Positions 21,863 through 34,915 of a stretch of 64,000 nucleotides of DNA are shown in pieces. The DNA is from Benincasa hispida. Lineage: Eukaryota; Streptophyta; Magnoliopsida; Cucurbitales; Cucurbitaceae. The notes beneath the pieces are model-generated. The model had not been told where the DNA came from and did no database searches. It saw only the letters and a program-made list of their open reading frames with translations. Location: positions 54,451,594-54,515,593 of the forward strand of contig NC_052351.1 of NCBI RefSeq assembly GCF_009727055.1, written 5' to 3'. Numbering within the stretch: position 1 is the stretch's first letter; each line of letters starts with the position of its first letter. A program made the position numbers and the translations under genes.

Positions 21863-23519
21863 TGATAACGGGCAGAAATGCATGTTATCATAGTGCTAAG
21901 TTCTTAAACAATGTTGGATTGCATTGATAGAATATGTTAAATTGCGTCCATTAAGCATAAATCTATAATATTGTGGTCGCATGCGTCCAACGCATTAGAA
22001 TAGTTCATCTTTATATTTTTGTGCAGAATAGTGCATAACGCAATGCAAAGAATGCGATCATAGGAATATATCGGTTGAGCGCAACTTCACCGCAACTTTG
22101 CGTTGATCATGCTCTCAAACATCCACCCAAGAAGAATCACCACAACTTGGTAAGCGCAAATGGTGGGCACATCCGGATGAAAGGACAATTAAGATCGATG
22201 GGACAGAAAGATGATGGCATTTGGATCCAAATTAAGTTACAGCCGATAACGGTCACAAGTACATCCAGCTTTATCGGTGACAATTATCCGACGCGTCAGT
22301 TAGGAATTAAAGTTGTCCCATCTGTACAACCAGGAGAGACAAGCCGCCTTTCACGTTTGATGCCCTATAAATACCAAGTGCATTCTTCAGAGAAAGGGGT
22401 TAAGTAGTCGACTACTTCAACTCTTTACAAGTTCACGTCTCTGTGCATAGTTTTCTTTTCCATTTTACGGCAGAGCAAGAGAAGAGTGGTGACGCCGAAG
22501 ATCGCCCAAGGCAGCTTGAGAGAGAACCATGGGGCGTAAGAGCAGAGAGTGGGCTGTCTCGTGAAAGCGAGAATATCTTTAGAGCACGAGTAGAAACAGT
22601 GTAACGCCTGGTGGTAAGAAATTGCTCCAGGCTCTTTACTATACTTGCATTGTTATTCTGTACTTCATCTTATATCTATTCAATGGAAGTTCTATTTCTA
22701 CATCTACTCACTCTCTTAATAAGCATGAGTAGCTAAACTAGTTGACTGGGTTGAGAGGAACTAAGCTAACATGATCTAGGAAGTTCATTGCCTTCGATTG
22801 TCTTGTTTTATGTTGTGCAAAATACCCCTTTAGAGTTACTCGAGAGAGAATCTAAAGAAAGAACCTAATGTCTCGAGAGAGCTAGTTTAGAATCTGGACT
22901 CGAAAGAGCAAGATTGGGCTGAATAAATAAGAGATAGGGACATAGAGATAAGCTCTGTTTGTCAACATGCATCGCATGCATCCTAGGAATAGGAGTGATA
23001 TTATGTGGTCGCATATTCGTGTGAATGTCATATTGTCATCGCATAAATAGAGATAGAGGTTTATGTGTAATCCTTGTAGACTTATCGCATATTTATCACA
23101 TGCATTCTAGCCTTAGAAGTCGTGGCATTCACACCGAGAGGTGGTTTACCATTGTATGCATGTTGCATGATCACAAAACATGAATGCATCCTAGGTAGTG
23201 TTAGCCGAAACCCTTCTCAACCCGTTCACCGCATATTCATCGTATTTCTCATTACCAACTCTTTTCAAACTCTGCCGTATTTATTATTAATTTCATCAAC
23301 GCAACAACAACCCAACACTTGTTTATATAACTGGTTACTGCAAGTTTTCATAAAAATCTCCAACGCAACTATTTTCACAAGTCCCTATGTTCGACCCTGG
23401 ACTTACCAGAAAACTTAGAGGAATTTACACTTGGATTCCGCTGGGGAAACTTGAGTGCACAACGTAATCCATCAACACATATCATCCATATTTTCCACAC
23501 ATTATAAATTAAAGCATCA
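21863..23519 (+). mobile_element. G1 5' LTR
   Basis: 1657 bp, from TGATAACGGG to ...AAGCATCA. It matches the 3' LTR at 30261-31917, which has the same length. In the first 250 bases they differ at roughly 8 percent by eye. The first 28 bases pair as TGATAAC...GTTATCA. A TATA box is at 22365-22373. The GTTCGACCCTGG block near 23390 is shared with family E. Confidence 0.92.
22365..22373 (+). promoter_or_regulatory. TATA box of G1 5' LTR
   Basis: CTATAAATA within TGATGCCCTATAAATACC. The 3' LTR has CTATATATA at 30761-30769, and the G2 LTR has CTATAAATACC on the minus strand at 35173-35183. Confidence 0.65.
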
Positions 23520-23525
23520 AGTTTT

Positions 23526-23543
23526 TGGCGCCGTTGCCAGGGA
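23526..23543 (+). other. G1 primer-binding site, tRNA-Asp type
   Basis: TGGCGCCGTTGCCAGGGA, 6 nt after the LTR end. It has one difference from the copy at 3339. Confidence 0.93.
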
Positions 23544-23647
23544 CTTCAGCAAAATAGTTGTTAACGATAATTTTTGTGAATTCTTTGCAAAACTTTCAAT
23601 CTCTGGCGAACTACGACTTGGAGATTGAGAGAACATTTCGAAGGAGA

Positions 23648-25198
23648 ATGAGAGAAAGCCAACAGCAACCACAATCCGATAAAGAAGAAATGGCAGAGCA
23701 GCCTAGGAATGAAGCACCAAACAACAACAATATCATGGCAAATCGAATTCTTTTGGCAAACGATCGCAATAGGCCCATTAGGGACTATGCATCGCCAAAC
23801 CTCTATGATTTCTCTTTGGGAATCATGAGGCCTACCTTATACGGAAGTAGATTTGAAATGAAACTGGTTATGTTGCAGATGATCCAGGCTGCAGGACAAT
23901 TTGGAGGAAGGCGTGGCGAAGATTCGCACGCTTACCTCCGAAGTTTTATTGAAATCTATAATACTTTTGTGTTCCCAAACATCTCTGCTGAGGAGGTTCG
24001 ACTGACGTTGTTTCCATTTTCTCTCTGTGATCAGGCTAGAAAATGGGTTTATTCGCTCGAACTAGGAGAGATCACTTCTTGGGAGCAGGTGGTGAAGAAG
24101 TTTATGAAGAAGAATTTCCCACCTAAAGAGAATGCCAGACGAAGAAAGCTTATTACTACTTTTGAACAAGATATGGACGAATCGCTCAGCGATGATTGGG
24201 CAAGTTTAAAAGGTTGGTTCGAGACTGTCTGCATAATGGGCTACCAGACTGCCTTCAAAATGAAATTTTCTACAACGGTTTTAATCCTGCTTCACAGACT
24301 GCTGCCAATGCGGCTGCAACTGGTGGTCTCCTTGACAAGACTTATGATGAGGCGTAGAATATCCTGAACCGCATCTCCAAGAATCATGAAGACTAGAGGG
24401 AGAGCGACTATAGATTAAGACTCAAAGATTCAGATGCAAATAAAGGTGCTATTGTTTCATTGAAAAACCAAATGACCGCAATGATGAATTTGATTCAAGT
24501 AATGACGATCAGCAACCCAACACCGCAAGGTGGGAAAATCAATGCAATAAGTCAAAACACCGCAAGGTGTGCGACTTGCAGTGATGGTCATGTTATGAAG
24601 GATTGCCCACAAAACCCACAGTCAATATATTTTGAAAAGAACAACCCTTTTTCCAACACCTACAACCACGGGTGGAAAAACCACCCAAACTTTACTTGGA
24701 AGAATCAACAACAAAATTTTCAATATTTGGCACAAAAAGAAGGGCCACCAGGATTCTTCCAATGTAACAACGGCCAACAGAGCAACCAAGCAAGTAGCTC
24801 ACAACAACCACTCCAATCTTCATCCCTAGAAATCCTATTGAAGCAATATATAGAGAAAAATGAGACAGTGCTTCAAAGTCACTACGTCCATCCGCAATCT
24901 TGAATTGCAAATGGGCCAGATTGCAAATGAGCTCAAAAGTAGACCGCAAAGGGCATTTCCAAGTTCAACCGAGCTTTCACACAACCCAGGGGGTTCAGGT
25001 AAGGAGCAATGTCAGGTTGTGACATTACGTAGTGGAAAAACTGTGGAAGGAGAAAAGAAGGAGCAAAACAAATCAACCTCCATCAAAGCTGAACCCAAGA
25101 TTGCGGCAACACAAGAAAGAGAAAAAGAAAATGAAACAGTAAAACTTGAGGTTGCGTCAAGCTCAAAGTCAAATGAAACGGGAACTGTGAGAGTCTAG
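23648..25198 (+). pseudogene. G1 gag
   Basis: The first ATG in frame is at 23648 (MRESQQQPQ). The capsid-like core includes MLQMIQAAGQFGGRRGEDSHAYL and ARKWVYSLELGEITSWEQVVKKF. A frameshift near 24260 and a stop near 24366 interrupt it. Further on come the zinc knuckle CATCSDGHVMKDCP (CX2CX3HX4C), the Asn/Gln-rich stretch NNGQQSNQASSSQQ, the LLKQYIEKNETVLQSH helix and CQVVTLRSGKT. Slightly longer than E1 gag. Not functional without correction. Confidence 0.92.
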
Positions 25199-26108
25199 TT
25201 ACCACCTTTCCCTCAGAGGCTAAAGAAGAAGAAAAACGAAGAGGCATAGTACCAATGCTTCCTGTCTATGCTTAAAAAATTACATGTGAATATCCCTTTC
25301 AGTGAAGCGATTGAGGAAATGTCTGACTATGTTAAGTTTCTGAAGAACATGGTAACAAAGAAAAGAGGCGCTAGAAAATTCGCCATGGTGGCACTAACGC
25401 AGAGTTCCAAATCAATATGAGTGATCCTCGGAGCTTCATTATTCCTTGCTCCATAGGAGGGCTCTATATTGGGCAAGTCCTGTGTGACCTAGGGGCCAGC
25501 ATAAATTTTATGTCGCTGTCAATCTTTCGACAATTTAATGTGGGGCAACTTGTACCTACATCCGTGACTCTCCAGTTGGCTGACAGATCTCTGGTTCATT
25601 CAGAGGGTAAGATGAAGGACATGCTGATCACGATTGATAAATTTATTTTGCCAGCTAACTTCATCATCCTGGATTATGATTCCGATAAAGATGTGCCCAT
25701 CATTTTGGGGCGACCTTTCCTATCAACGGGTCGTGCTCAAATTGATATGCACAAAGGAGAGATCATTTTCAGCATAAACAGACAGAAGCTCAAATTTAAT
25801 ATAATTCGTGCTATGAAGTTTCCTGATGAGGAAGACCTGCAAAATTCGAAAGATGAATTGAATTTGATTGAAGAAGAAAAGTCTGATGAAGATTATGAAG
25901 AAGAGGATGCCAACGCATCCGTAGCTGCCTGCAATGCGATCGTAACAAAAAAAAAACAAGGAAGAAGGATCGATCGCAATGCAAGAAGAAGAGCAGAAGG
26001 ATGAAAAAAAATAATGCAACCTTCTCTCGTAGAGCCACCAACCCTTGAACTAAAAACCTTACCAGCATATCTGACGTACACATTTCTGGGCAGAATGAGA
26101 AGCTGCCA
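25199..26108 (+). pseudogene. G1 aspartic protease and linker
   Basis: The catalytic block LCDLGASINFMSLSIF is intact, followed by [22 protein letters not shown] basic patch follows (near 25945-26000, KKKQGRRIDRNARRRAEG-stop), then the LELKTLPAYLTYTFLG block that precedes RT. Frame is lost near 26000-26100. The DLGAS box contrasts with the DLAAS of E1. Confidence 0.92.
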
Positions 26109-26960
26109 GTGATAATTTCCTCTACGCTCAACGTAGATCAAGAGAATGCGTTGATGAGCATTCTCAAGAAGCATGTGCGAGCGATCGACTGGATGCTCAC
26201 TAACATCAGAGGAATTAGCCCCACGTACTGCATGCATCACATTCGTCTTGAAGACGACCACAAAGAAACCATTGAAAATCAATGCAGACTTAACCCTGCG
26301 ATGAAGGAGGTCGTAAAAAAGGAGATTATCAAGTGGCTGGATGCGAGCATTATCTACCCAATTGTAGATAGCATGTGGGTCAGCCCCGTGCAATGTGTGC
26401 TGAAGAAGAGCGGAATGACGGTAGTCTCCAATGAGAAAAATTAATTAATACCGCAAAGGACCATCGCTAGATGGCACATTTGTATGGACTACCGCAAATT
26501 GAATGTGGCCACAAAGAAAGATCATTTCCTACTGCCATTCATTGATCAAATGCTAGACAGACTAGCAGCGAATGATTTTTACTGCTTCTTGGATGGATAT
26601 GCAGGGTACAATCAAATCATGATAGCTCCTGAAGACCAAGACAAGACCACATTCACCTGCACATATGGGACATCGCTTTTTGCTGCATGCTGTTTGGCCT
26701 CTGCAATGCGCCAAGCACGTTTCAGAAGTGCATTATGGCGATCTTTTCAGATTATCTCGAGGCCTCAATAGAAATATTTATGGATGACTTCTCCGTTTAT
26801 GGGAACACTTATGAAGTCTGCCTGGCCAATCTAGAAAAAATTCTAAAAATATGTGAAGAGACAAACCTGGTGCTCAACTGGGAAAAATGTCACTTCATGG
26901 TGACAGCGGGTATAGTGTTGGGACACAAGGTCTCCCGAAAAGGGTTGGAGGTGGACAAAG
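26109..26960 (+). pseudogene. G1 reverse transcriptase
   Basis: Motifs in order: YCMHHIRLEDDHKETIE, MKEVVKKEIIKWLDASIIYPI, MDYRKLNVATKKDHF, FLDGYAGYNQIMIAPEDQDKTTFTC, LFGLCNAPSTFQ, and the catalytic IFMDDFSVYG. A stop near 26443 and a frameshift near 26675 are the only visible breaks in the fingers and palm. Confidence 0.94.
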
Positions 26961-27640
26961 AAATTATTGACGCAATTGAAAAGCTTCCACCTTCAACCAA
27001 CATGAAGGTAGTGCGAAGCTTCTTGGAGCATGCTGGATTCTATAGACAATTTATTAAGGAATTTTCTAGAATACCAAGACCATTGAGTGCGTTACTAGAG
27101 GGAGACAGAAATTTTGAGTTTGACAACAATTGCCTCAACGCATTCCAAATTTTAAAAGATGCACTGATTACCGCACCCGTCTTAATTGCACTGGATTGGA
27201 CATTGCTGTTCGAAATCATGTGCGACGCAAACGGGTATGCGATGGGAGCTGCATTAGCGCAAAAGAAGAAAACTATTCTGCACCCCATCGCATATGCGAG
27301 TAAAATTCTTAACCTTGCTCAACTTAATTATACCACCATTGAAAAAGAGCTCTTGGCTATGATTTTTGCGTTGGAAAAGTTTCGGGCATACTAGTTGGGA
27401 ACCAAGGTACTCATTCATACTGAGCACTCGGCAATCAAATATTTGATGACAAAGAGGGACGCAAAGTCGAGATTGATCAGATGGGTTCTCCTCCTTGAAG
27501 AATTTGATATCGAGATAATTGATCGGAAGGGGACAAAGAATTATGTTGTGGATCACTTGTCCAGATTCAAAAATCCCGAGGTTAACTGCAACGAATCTGA
27601 AGTGAGTGCTGTGTTTCTGGACGAGCAGCTGTTCCGCATA
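26961..27640 (+). pseudogene. G1 RNase H and connection
   Basis: VVRSFLEHAGFYRQFI, ILKDALITAPVLIALDW, IMCDANGYAMGAALAQ, YTTIEKELLAMIFALEKF and [14 protein letters not shown] are present. TEHS replaces the usual TDHS, so a catalytic Asp of RNase H is Glu. One stop follows EKFRAY at 27392-27394. The connection holds RKGTKNYVVDHLSRF. Confidence 0.92.
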
Positions 27641-28938
27641 GAAGAACTGCCATGGTATGCGGACATCGTTAATTATTTGGTTTGTGAACAATTTACTGAA
27701 GATTACACCTACCATCAATGGAAGAAGCTCAAGAATGAATGCAGACACTACTATTGGGATGAGCTGAATCTGTATAAAAGAGGTGCAGACCAAATCAATC
27801 GATTATGTGTACCAGATGCTGCTCAACAACGCATATTGTCATAGTGCCACGATTCGCCTTATGGAGGGCACTTTGGAGGACAACGTACTGCAGCCAAAGT
27901 TCTACAAAGTGGATTCTTCTGGCCTTCATTATTTAACGATGCTTCTGACTACACAATGAAATGTGATCGGTGTCAATGCACTGGCAACATTTCATGGAAG
28001 AACGCAATGCCGATGAATACTATCTTGAAGCTGGAACTATTTGACGTATGGGGGATTGATTTCACGAGACCATTCCCCCTTTCAAAAGGTCAGCACTATA
28101 TTTTATTAGCCATTGACTATGTCTCCAAGTGGGTAGAGGAAATTCCGTGTGCTGCAAGTGATGTGGTAGTAGTCTCCCAGTTCCCAAAGAAAAATATTTT
28201 CACTCATTTTGGCACTCCCCGTGCCATCAGAAGTGATGAAGGATCACACTTTCTCAACCACAATATAAAGAAGTTGCTACGTAAGTACAACATCCTCCAC
28301 AAAGTGGCCACCGCATACCATCCGCAAACAAATGGCCAAGCTGAGGTGTCCAATTGTGAAATTAAATTGATACATGAGAAGGTAGTCAAACCTTCATGGA
28401 AGGTTTGAGCAATGAAGCTTGATGCTGCGTTATGGGCATACTGGACCGCATTTAAAACATCTATAGGTATGTCCCCCTATGCATTGGTATTCGGAAAAGC
28501 GTGTCACTTGCCCTTGAAGCTGGAATATAAAGCATTGCAGGCGGTCAAGAAACTGAATTTCGATTTAAAGAAAGTAGGGGAAGCACGAAAAATGCAATTG
28601 GTCGAGCTAAAAGAATGGAGGGACAATGCATATGAAAATGTGAAAATTTATAAGGAGCGCACCAAGCGGTGGCATGATCAACGCATATGCGGTAAGAACC
28701 TCCAAGTCGGGTTTAAAGTCTTGCTTTTCAACTAGCATCCACGACTCTTCCGAGGAAAGCTAAAGTCTCATTGGTCTGGACCGTTCATAATTCGACAAGT
28801 ACTTCCACATGGCACAGTAGAATTATCAAATGACAACGGTACCAACATATTCAAAGTCAATGGGCAGTGCGTAAAGGCATACCATGGACAAGACTGGCAT
28901 CGCCAAGTCGACTCCATGGAACTAAGAAACTTTGAATG
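27641..28938 (+). pseudogene. G1 integrase
   Basis: The zinc region CHDSPYGGHFGGQ ... MKCDRCQCTGN is followed by all three core acidic residues: GIDFTRPFP, SDEGSHF and [12 protein letters not shown]. Two or three stops are visible (27842-27844, 28406-28408, 28733-28735). The C-terminal SH3-like part (LKSHWSGPFIIRQVLPHG) ends at FE-stop, 28936-28938. It keeps DDE, unlike E3 and G2. Confidence 0.93.
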
Positions 28939-30260
28939 AAGAAGGAAGTAGGTGGTTCCTGCGTTATCAAATGTTCGTAATTTATCAGGGACGCAAGTTT
29001 TGGGAACCTTCAAGTCTTCAACTCCTTTCTCCGCTACTCAGAATTTTCACTATCTTTTCACTTTTCAGTTCTAATTTCAAAAAAAAAAAATTAAAAAATT
29101 ACGACTTTTATTTTGTTTAAAACTTACAACGATCAAGGCGCTGGATTGCGGGAACGTATGCGATGCAACACTTATCTTATTCCACCACCGCAACCGAACG
29201 AAGAATGATCACTGCAAGATGGATACGTCAGTACAATGCAGGCGACAAAGCTAAATTTGGGGGTGTACTTTTCCTTATCTTCAAATTTTACGCTATCACA
29301 TTGCATATTACTTTTCAAAGTTTTAGCACCGCATCCTCCTTGATTACCGCAATCATATAACAAATAGATAACTTTAGTAGTTTATCGCATGATGTTCTCT
29401 ACCAAGTAAGATTTCAATGATGAAAAATATGCTTCTATCTCTTGCGTATATACCAGAGTCAACGTAAATCTTAGGACACTCACCTCATGAAATATTTCTC
29501 GATGTTAGGGGTTTGCTAGCTTTCTTTCAAATTTTCTTTACCACGCATTCTATGACCATCGCCTGACTTATTTTACTCTTTTGGCAATGAGGACATTACC
29601 GTATTTTAAATTTGGGGGTGGGGTATTTGTTTCCGACCTTGCTACAAAAAAAATAAAAAAAATTGAAAATAACAACTCCACTGTCAATGCAATGGAAAAC
29701 CCATGTTGATAAGATTTAAGTTGTGAAATGCACTTACCCGTAGTTGGATGTCCGCATGACACATGTGGGGGAAAGCCAAAACGAAAGTAAGTCGCTAGGA
29801 TCAATGCACAAATAAATGACCGCAACTCCACTACCAAATTGGTATGAGTTTAGTCTGAGAAAGAGTGCATTGTCCATAGTTAGATGTCCGCATGACACCT
29901 GTAGGGGCAAGCCAAAGCGAAGGCAAGGCACTCAGATCAGCGTAAGGTCAGAAAAAAAATAGTAAAGAAGAAAATTTTTGTGCAAGGATAAATAATTTGA
30001 CACCCTGGTGGAAAATTTTCTTTTTGAAATAAATCATGTGATGTTCCAGAATTCAGTAATGTCCTTTTGAAAGTTAAGCTTGTAATCCCTAAGTCCTAGA
30101 AATATTTTAGGAAGACATTTGAATAAGATTTAAGGAAATTTTGGCATATAGGACTTGAATGTAGTATCCTTGAGAAATATAGGGAAAGAATTTTGCGGTT
30201 AACTTGCTAAAGGAATCTTTAGCTTATGCTTGAGGACAAGCATTGTTTAAATTTGGGGTG
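28939..30260 (+). other. G1 3' untranslated region and polypurine tract
   Basis: No env-like ORF is present. G-rich boxes CTAAATTTGGGGGTG at about 29250-29264 and TTAAATTTGGGGGTGGGG at 29607-29624 precede the final tract TTAAATTTGGGGTG at 30247-30260. The first two are copies of the polypurine tract at internal positions. Confidence 0.82.
29731..29922 (+). promoter_or_regulatory. Paired hairpin motif in G1 3' UTR
   Basis: Copy 1 (29731-29780): CTTACCC + GTAGTTGGATGTCCG + CATG-ACA-CATG + TGGGGG. CCC pairs with GGG where E3 uses GCTC/GAGC. Copy 2 (29877-29922): TGTCC + ATAGTTAGATGTCCG + CATGACACC + TGTAGGGGCA. Confidence 0.68.
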
Positions 30261-31917
30261 TGATAACGGGAAGAACGTTATCATAGTGCTAAGTTCTTAA
30301 ACAATGTTGGATTGTGTTGATAGAATATGTTAAATTGCGTCCACTAAGCATAAAATCTATAATATTTTGGTCGCATGCGTCCAACGCATTAGAACAGTTG
30401 ATCTTTAATTTTTGTGCAGAATTGTGCGTAATGCAATGCAAAAAATGCGATCATAGGAATACATCGGTCGAGCACAACTTCACCGCAAGACTTTGTGTTG
30501 ATCGTGCTCCCAAACATCCACCCAAGAAGAATCACCACAACTTGGACAGTGCAAATGGTGGGCGCATCCGGACGAAAGGACAATTAAGATCGATAGGATA
30601 GAAAGCTGACGGCAGTTGGATCCAAATTAAGTTGACATCCGATAACGGTCACAAGTACATCCAGCTTTATCATTGACAATTATCTGGCGCATTAGTCAGG
30701 AATTAAAATAGTCCCAATTGTACAACCAGGAGAGAGAAGCCGCCTTTCACCTTTGATGCCCTATATATACCAAGTGCATTCTTCAGAGAAAGGGGTTAAG
30801 CAGTCGACTACTTCAACTCTTTGCAATTTCACATATCTGTGCATAGTTTTCTTTTCCATTTTACGGCGGAGCAAGAGAAGAGTAGTGGCACTGGAGATTG
30901 TCCAAGGCAGCTCAAGAGAGAACCTTGGGGTGTAAGAGCAGAGAGCGGGCTAACTCTCGTGAAAGCGAGAATATCTTTAGAGCGCGAGTAGAAATAGTGT
31001 AACGCCTGGTGGCAAGAAATTGCTCCAGGCTCTTTACTATACTTGCATTGTTATTCTGTACTTCATCTTATATCTATTCAATGGAAGTTTTATTTCTACA
31101 TCTGCTCACTCTCTTAATACGCATGAGTAGCTAAACTAGTTGACTGGGTTGAGAGGAACTAAGCTAACATGATCTAGGAAGTTCATTGCCTACAATTGTC
31201 TTGTTTTATGTTGTGCAAAATACCCCTTTAGAGTTACTCGAGAGAGAATCTAAAGAAAGAACCTAATGTCTCGAGAGAGCTAGGTTAGAATCTGGACTCG
31301 AAAGAGTAAGATTAGGCTGCATAAACAAGAGATAGGGACTTAGAGATAAACTCTGTTTGTCAACGTGCATCGCATGCATCCTAGAAATAGGAGTGATATT
31401 ATGTGGTCGCATATTCGTGTGAATGTCATGTTGTCATCGCATTAATAGAGATAGAGGTTTATGTGTAATCCTTGTAGACTTATCGCATATTTATCGCATG
31501 CATTCTAGCCTTAGAAGTCGTGGCATTCACGCCGAGAGGTGGTTTACCATTGTATGCATGTTGCATGATTACAAAGCATCAACGCATCTTAGGGAGTGTT
31601 AGCCGAAACCCTTCTCAACCCGTTCACTGCATATTCATCGTATTTCTCGTTACCAACTATTTTCAAACTCTGCCGCATTTATTATTAATTTCATCAACGA
31701 AACAACAACCCAACACTTATTTATTTAACTGGTTACTGCAAGTTTTCATAAAATTCTCCAACGTAACTATTTTCACAAGTCCCTGTGTTCGACCCTGGAC
31801 TTACCAGGAAACTCAGAGGAATTTACACTTGGATTTCGCTGGGGAAACTTAAGTGTATAATGCAATCCATGAACACATATCATCCATATTTTCCACACAT
31901 CATAAATTAAAGCATCA
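30261..31917 (+). mobile_element. G1 3' LTR, shared with a second internal region
   Basis: 1657 bp, TGATAACGGG to ...AGCATCA. It starts with TGATAAC...GTTATCA inverted ends. A primer-binding site and gag follow it, so the same LTR serves as the 5' LTR of a second, truncated unit. Confidence 0.92.
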
Positions 31918-31923
31918 AGTTTT

Positions 31924-31941
31924 TGGCGCCGTTGCCAGGGA
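31924..31941 (+). other. Second primer-binding site, tRNA-Asp type
   Basis: TGGCGCCGTTGCCAGGGA, identical to the site at 23526, again 6 nt after an LTR end. Confidence 0.93.
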
Positions 31942-32044
31942 CTTCAGTAAAATAGTTTTATCGGTAATTTTTGTGAATCCTTTGCAGAACTTTCAATCTT
32001 TGGCAAACTACGACCCATAGATTGAGAGAACATTTCGAAGGAGA

Positions 32045-32651
32045 ATGAGAGAATGCCAACAGAAACCACAATCCGATAAAGAAGAAATGGTAGAGTAGCC
32101 TAGGAATGAAGCACCAAACAATAACAATGTCATGGCAAATCCAATTCTTTTGGCAAACGATTGCAATAGGCCCATTAGATACTATGAATCGCCAAACCTC
32201 TATGATTTCTCTTTGGGAATCATGAGGCTTACCTTAGACGGAAGTAGATTTGAAATGAAACTGGTGATGCTGAAGATGATCCAGGCTACAGAATAATTCA
32301 GAGGAAGGCGTGGCGAAGATCCGCACGCCCACCTCCAAAGTTTTATTGAAATTTGAAATAATTTTGTGTTCCCGAACATCTCTGCTGAGGAGGTTCGACT
32401 AATGTTGGTTCCATTTTCTCTCTGTGATGAGGCTAGAAAATGGGCTTATTCGTTCGAACCAGGAGAGATCACTTCTTGGGAGTGGGTGGTGGAGAAGTTT
32501 ATGAAGAAGTATTTCCCACCTACAAAGAATGGCAGACGAAGAAAGCTTATTACTACTTTTGAACAAGATATGGAAAAATTGCTTAACGATGCCTGGGCGA
32601 GGATTAAAAGGTTCGTCCAAGACTGTCCACATAATGGGCTGTCAGACTGTG
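32045..32651 (+). pseudogene. Second G gag, N-terminal part
   Basis: Same gag as G1 (ISAEEVRLMLVPFSLCDEARKWAYSFEPGEITSWEWVVEKF). It carries stops near 32097 and 32295 and is cut at SDCV near 32651, where family E LTR sequence takes over. It is closer to the intact reading than G1 at a few places and worse at others, so it is an independent copy rather than an assembly duplicate. Confidence 0.88.
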
Positions 32652-33054
32652 TACGCCAAGGGAAAGCAGAACCTTAGTTGCATCCTTAACTCGTTATCTT
32701 TCTACCTCATTCATAAGACTTGCCATCGCATTCATAGATTCTTTTGTACAACTTCATAGCCAGTCCTCGACCCCTATATCATAGTAGTTTAGGAATTTTG
32801 CATATATCACATTAGTATCACATTTAATGACAACAATTCCCATGTTCAACCTCGGATCATTCTGAGAAACTTGCGTTGGAATTATACTTGGTTTCAGCGC
32901 AAGGAAACTTGTGACACGCACTACTTCATTGCATACTACGACCATATCACTATCAACTCATACACTTAGAATGTAGTATCGCATAATATCTTTATCCATC
33001 AGTAGTGTGCATAAACGATACAACACAATAACATAGCAAAACACAAAAACATAT
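32652..33054 (+). mobile_element. Family E LTR 3' part, probably the rest of the E4 LTR
   Basis: It starts at TACGCCAAGGGAAAGC and runs through CCCATGTTCAACCTCGG, GAATTATACTTGG and GTAGTATCGCAT in + orientation. The following copy at 33180-33680 is its inverted counterpart. Confidence 0.7.
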
Positions 33055-34915
33055 CGATGACTGAAATTTAATCTTTTATCTTTATCTAACTCTAACGCAT
33101 GGTTTGTGAATGAAATGAATGATATGCTAAATATGCGCTCAAGTACTTTGCAATAAAGATATTTTTTTTGCGATACTACATTCTAAGTATATGCGTTGAT
33201 AGTGATATGCTCGTAGTATGCGATGAAGTAGTGCGTGTCATAAGTTTCCTTGCGCTGAAACCAAGTATAATTCCAACGCAAGTTTCTCAGAATGATCTGA
33301 GGTTGAACACTGGGATTGTTGTCGTTAATGCGATACTTATATGATACATGCGATCAGTTTTAATAACAAATAAAGAATATTGGTTTATACAGAAATGTAA
33401 ACTGCGATGAAGGTAAAAATGTGTTGATAAAGTAAAGTAAAAATGCGTTGATAAAATGAATTCCTAAACTATTATGATACATGATAAAATATACATGATA
33501 CATGATACCGAGGTCGAGAACTGACTGTGAAGTTGTACAAAGAATCGATGAATGCGATGGAATGTCTTATGAATGAAGCAGAAAGAGAAAGAGTAAAGAG
33601 TAAAAACATCGCAAGTTTGTTAACCGTGTTAAAGACGCAACTAAGGTTCCGCTTTCCCTTGGCATACACCTCTCAGTGATTGGCCGCGTTCCTATATCTC
33701 TACGGTGAAACAGAGATGAACGTGATGAACGCAAGGTTGTTTCCATCTCTGGAAATACTTCTCGCTTTAGTTAACGCACTCTTCCAACCTTCTCTCGATA
33801 GGTGGAATAACATCTTCACTTCTACTCTCACAGGTGAAGATGCCATCGAGCATGCTTTAGCTAAACTTAATTAATTCCTTAACACAAATTAACCCACCCG
33901 CTTAATTCTCGCTTTTTACTCCTAGGATTAAGAACACGTCTTGGAGAAAATCGATGATAAAAGTATGGAAAGATACAGAAAGATGATAATGGTGACGATG
34001 ATAACATTTAATTCTAAAATTAAGCATTTGATACATATTGTGAATGAAGGATTAAAGAAGATGAATACAAAGATGAAATAGACGATAGAAAAAAATACAG
34101 AAAGAGTGTCAACGTTTTGACACAGATCCTAATCAAAGATTTGTGCTTGCCGGCGTGTGGAAGTGGTGGAAAGGAAAGCTTCCCTCTCAGGCTTGCTTTC
34201 CCAGTAGAATTGACCCTTGCATAGAGCTTCAACTTCGAGAATTAGAAGAATTCTCTGCTCGAAGACTCACCTCTCGGCCTTGTTTCATCGTTCTCCCGAA
34301 TTTACTCTGGACAGTCGCTTCAGACCAGCCTCTCTCTCATAACCAGTATATGCACATCTCTATGTATACATGTATATCCTTCAGCGAATTTGAAGAAGCT
34401 TTTTATAGGCGAGACCTTGGCTCTTTGAATTCGTGGTCCCCGCTGTATAGTTATGGTAGTTCCTGAAATGGCGGAATGGAAAATTTCTTCTGTTACGCAA
34501 TCAATCCATCAGAAATGCACAACTGAAAGCTGTACACTTGTCATAATCTTCTGCAAATGCGTTGCTCTTCACATCTTCAATCTATCGCCACATGCGGTAT
34601 TGTTTTTTATTACCGCATGCAGTTGAAAATTGTGTTGATCATCTCTTCTTTCTTGATTGATGGGCGCAATGCAATGTAGATGCATTGTTCATTTTGTCTT
34701 TCGAGCCATTAACGCATGGGGTGACCGATTTCCTACAAAATAGAAACTGAAACATTCTATTCGCCATCGCAATGGTGTTAGTGGGTGTATTTATGACATT
34801 TTATAAGTTTCATATTTCTTAGCCAATTTGTATACTATCGATGCAACTTTTCTTTCTTTTTGCCGCATTATCTAAATAAATTAGTATAAATAACTTGTAT
34901 TTATACAAGTTATCA
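33055..34915 (-). mobile_element. Family E LTR, minus, probably solo
   Basis: It begins (minus) TGATAACTTGTATAAATACA at 34915, a near-perfect 11-bp stem, and carries the family's U5-like blocks down to about 33165. The left end is uncertain; placing it at 33055 gives a length near E1's LTR and flanks CATAT (33050-33054) and CATAC (34916-34920), a possible one-mismatch TSD. No internal region follows on either side. Confidence 0.65.

Noticed and set aside
22075..22407. 110-codon + ORF in the G1 5' LTR, with a related frame at 30314-30601
   Set aside because: It lies wholly in the LTR upstream of the TATA box, has no start context or motif, and differs by frame between the two LTRs.
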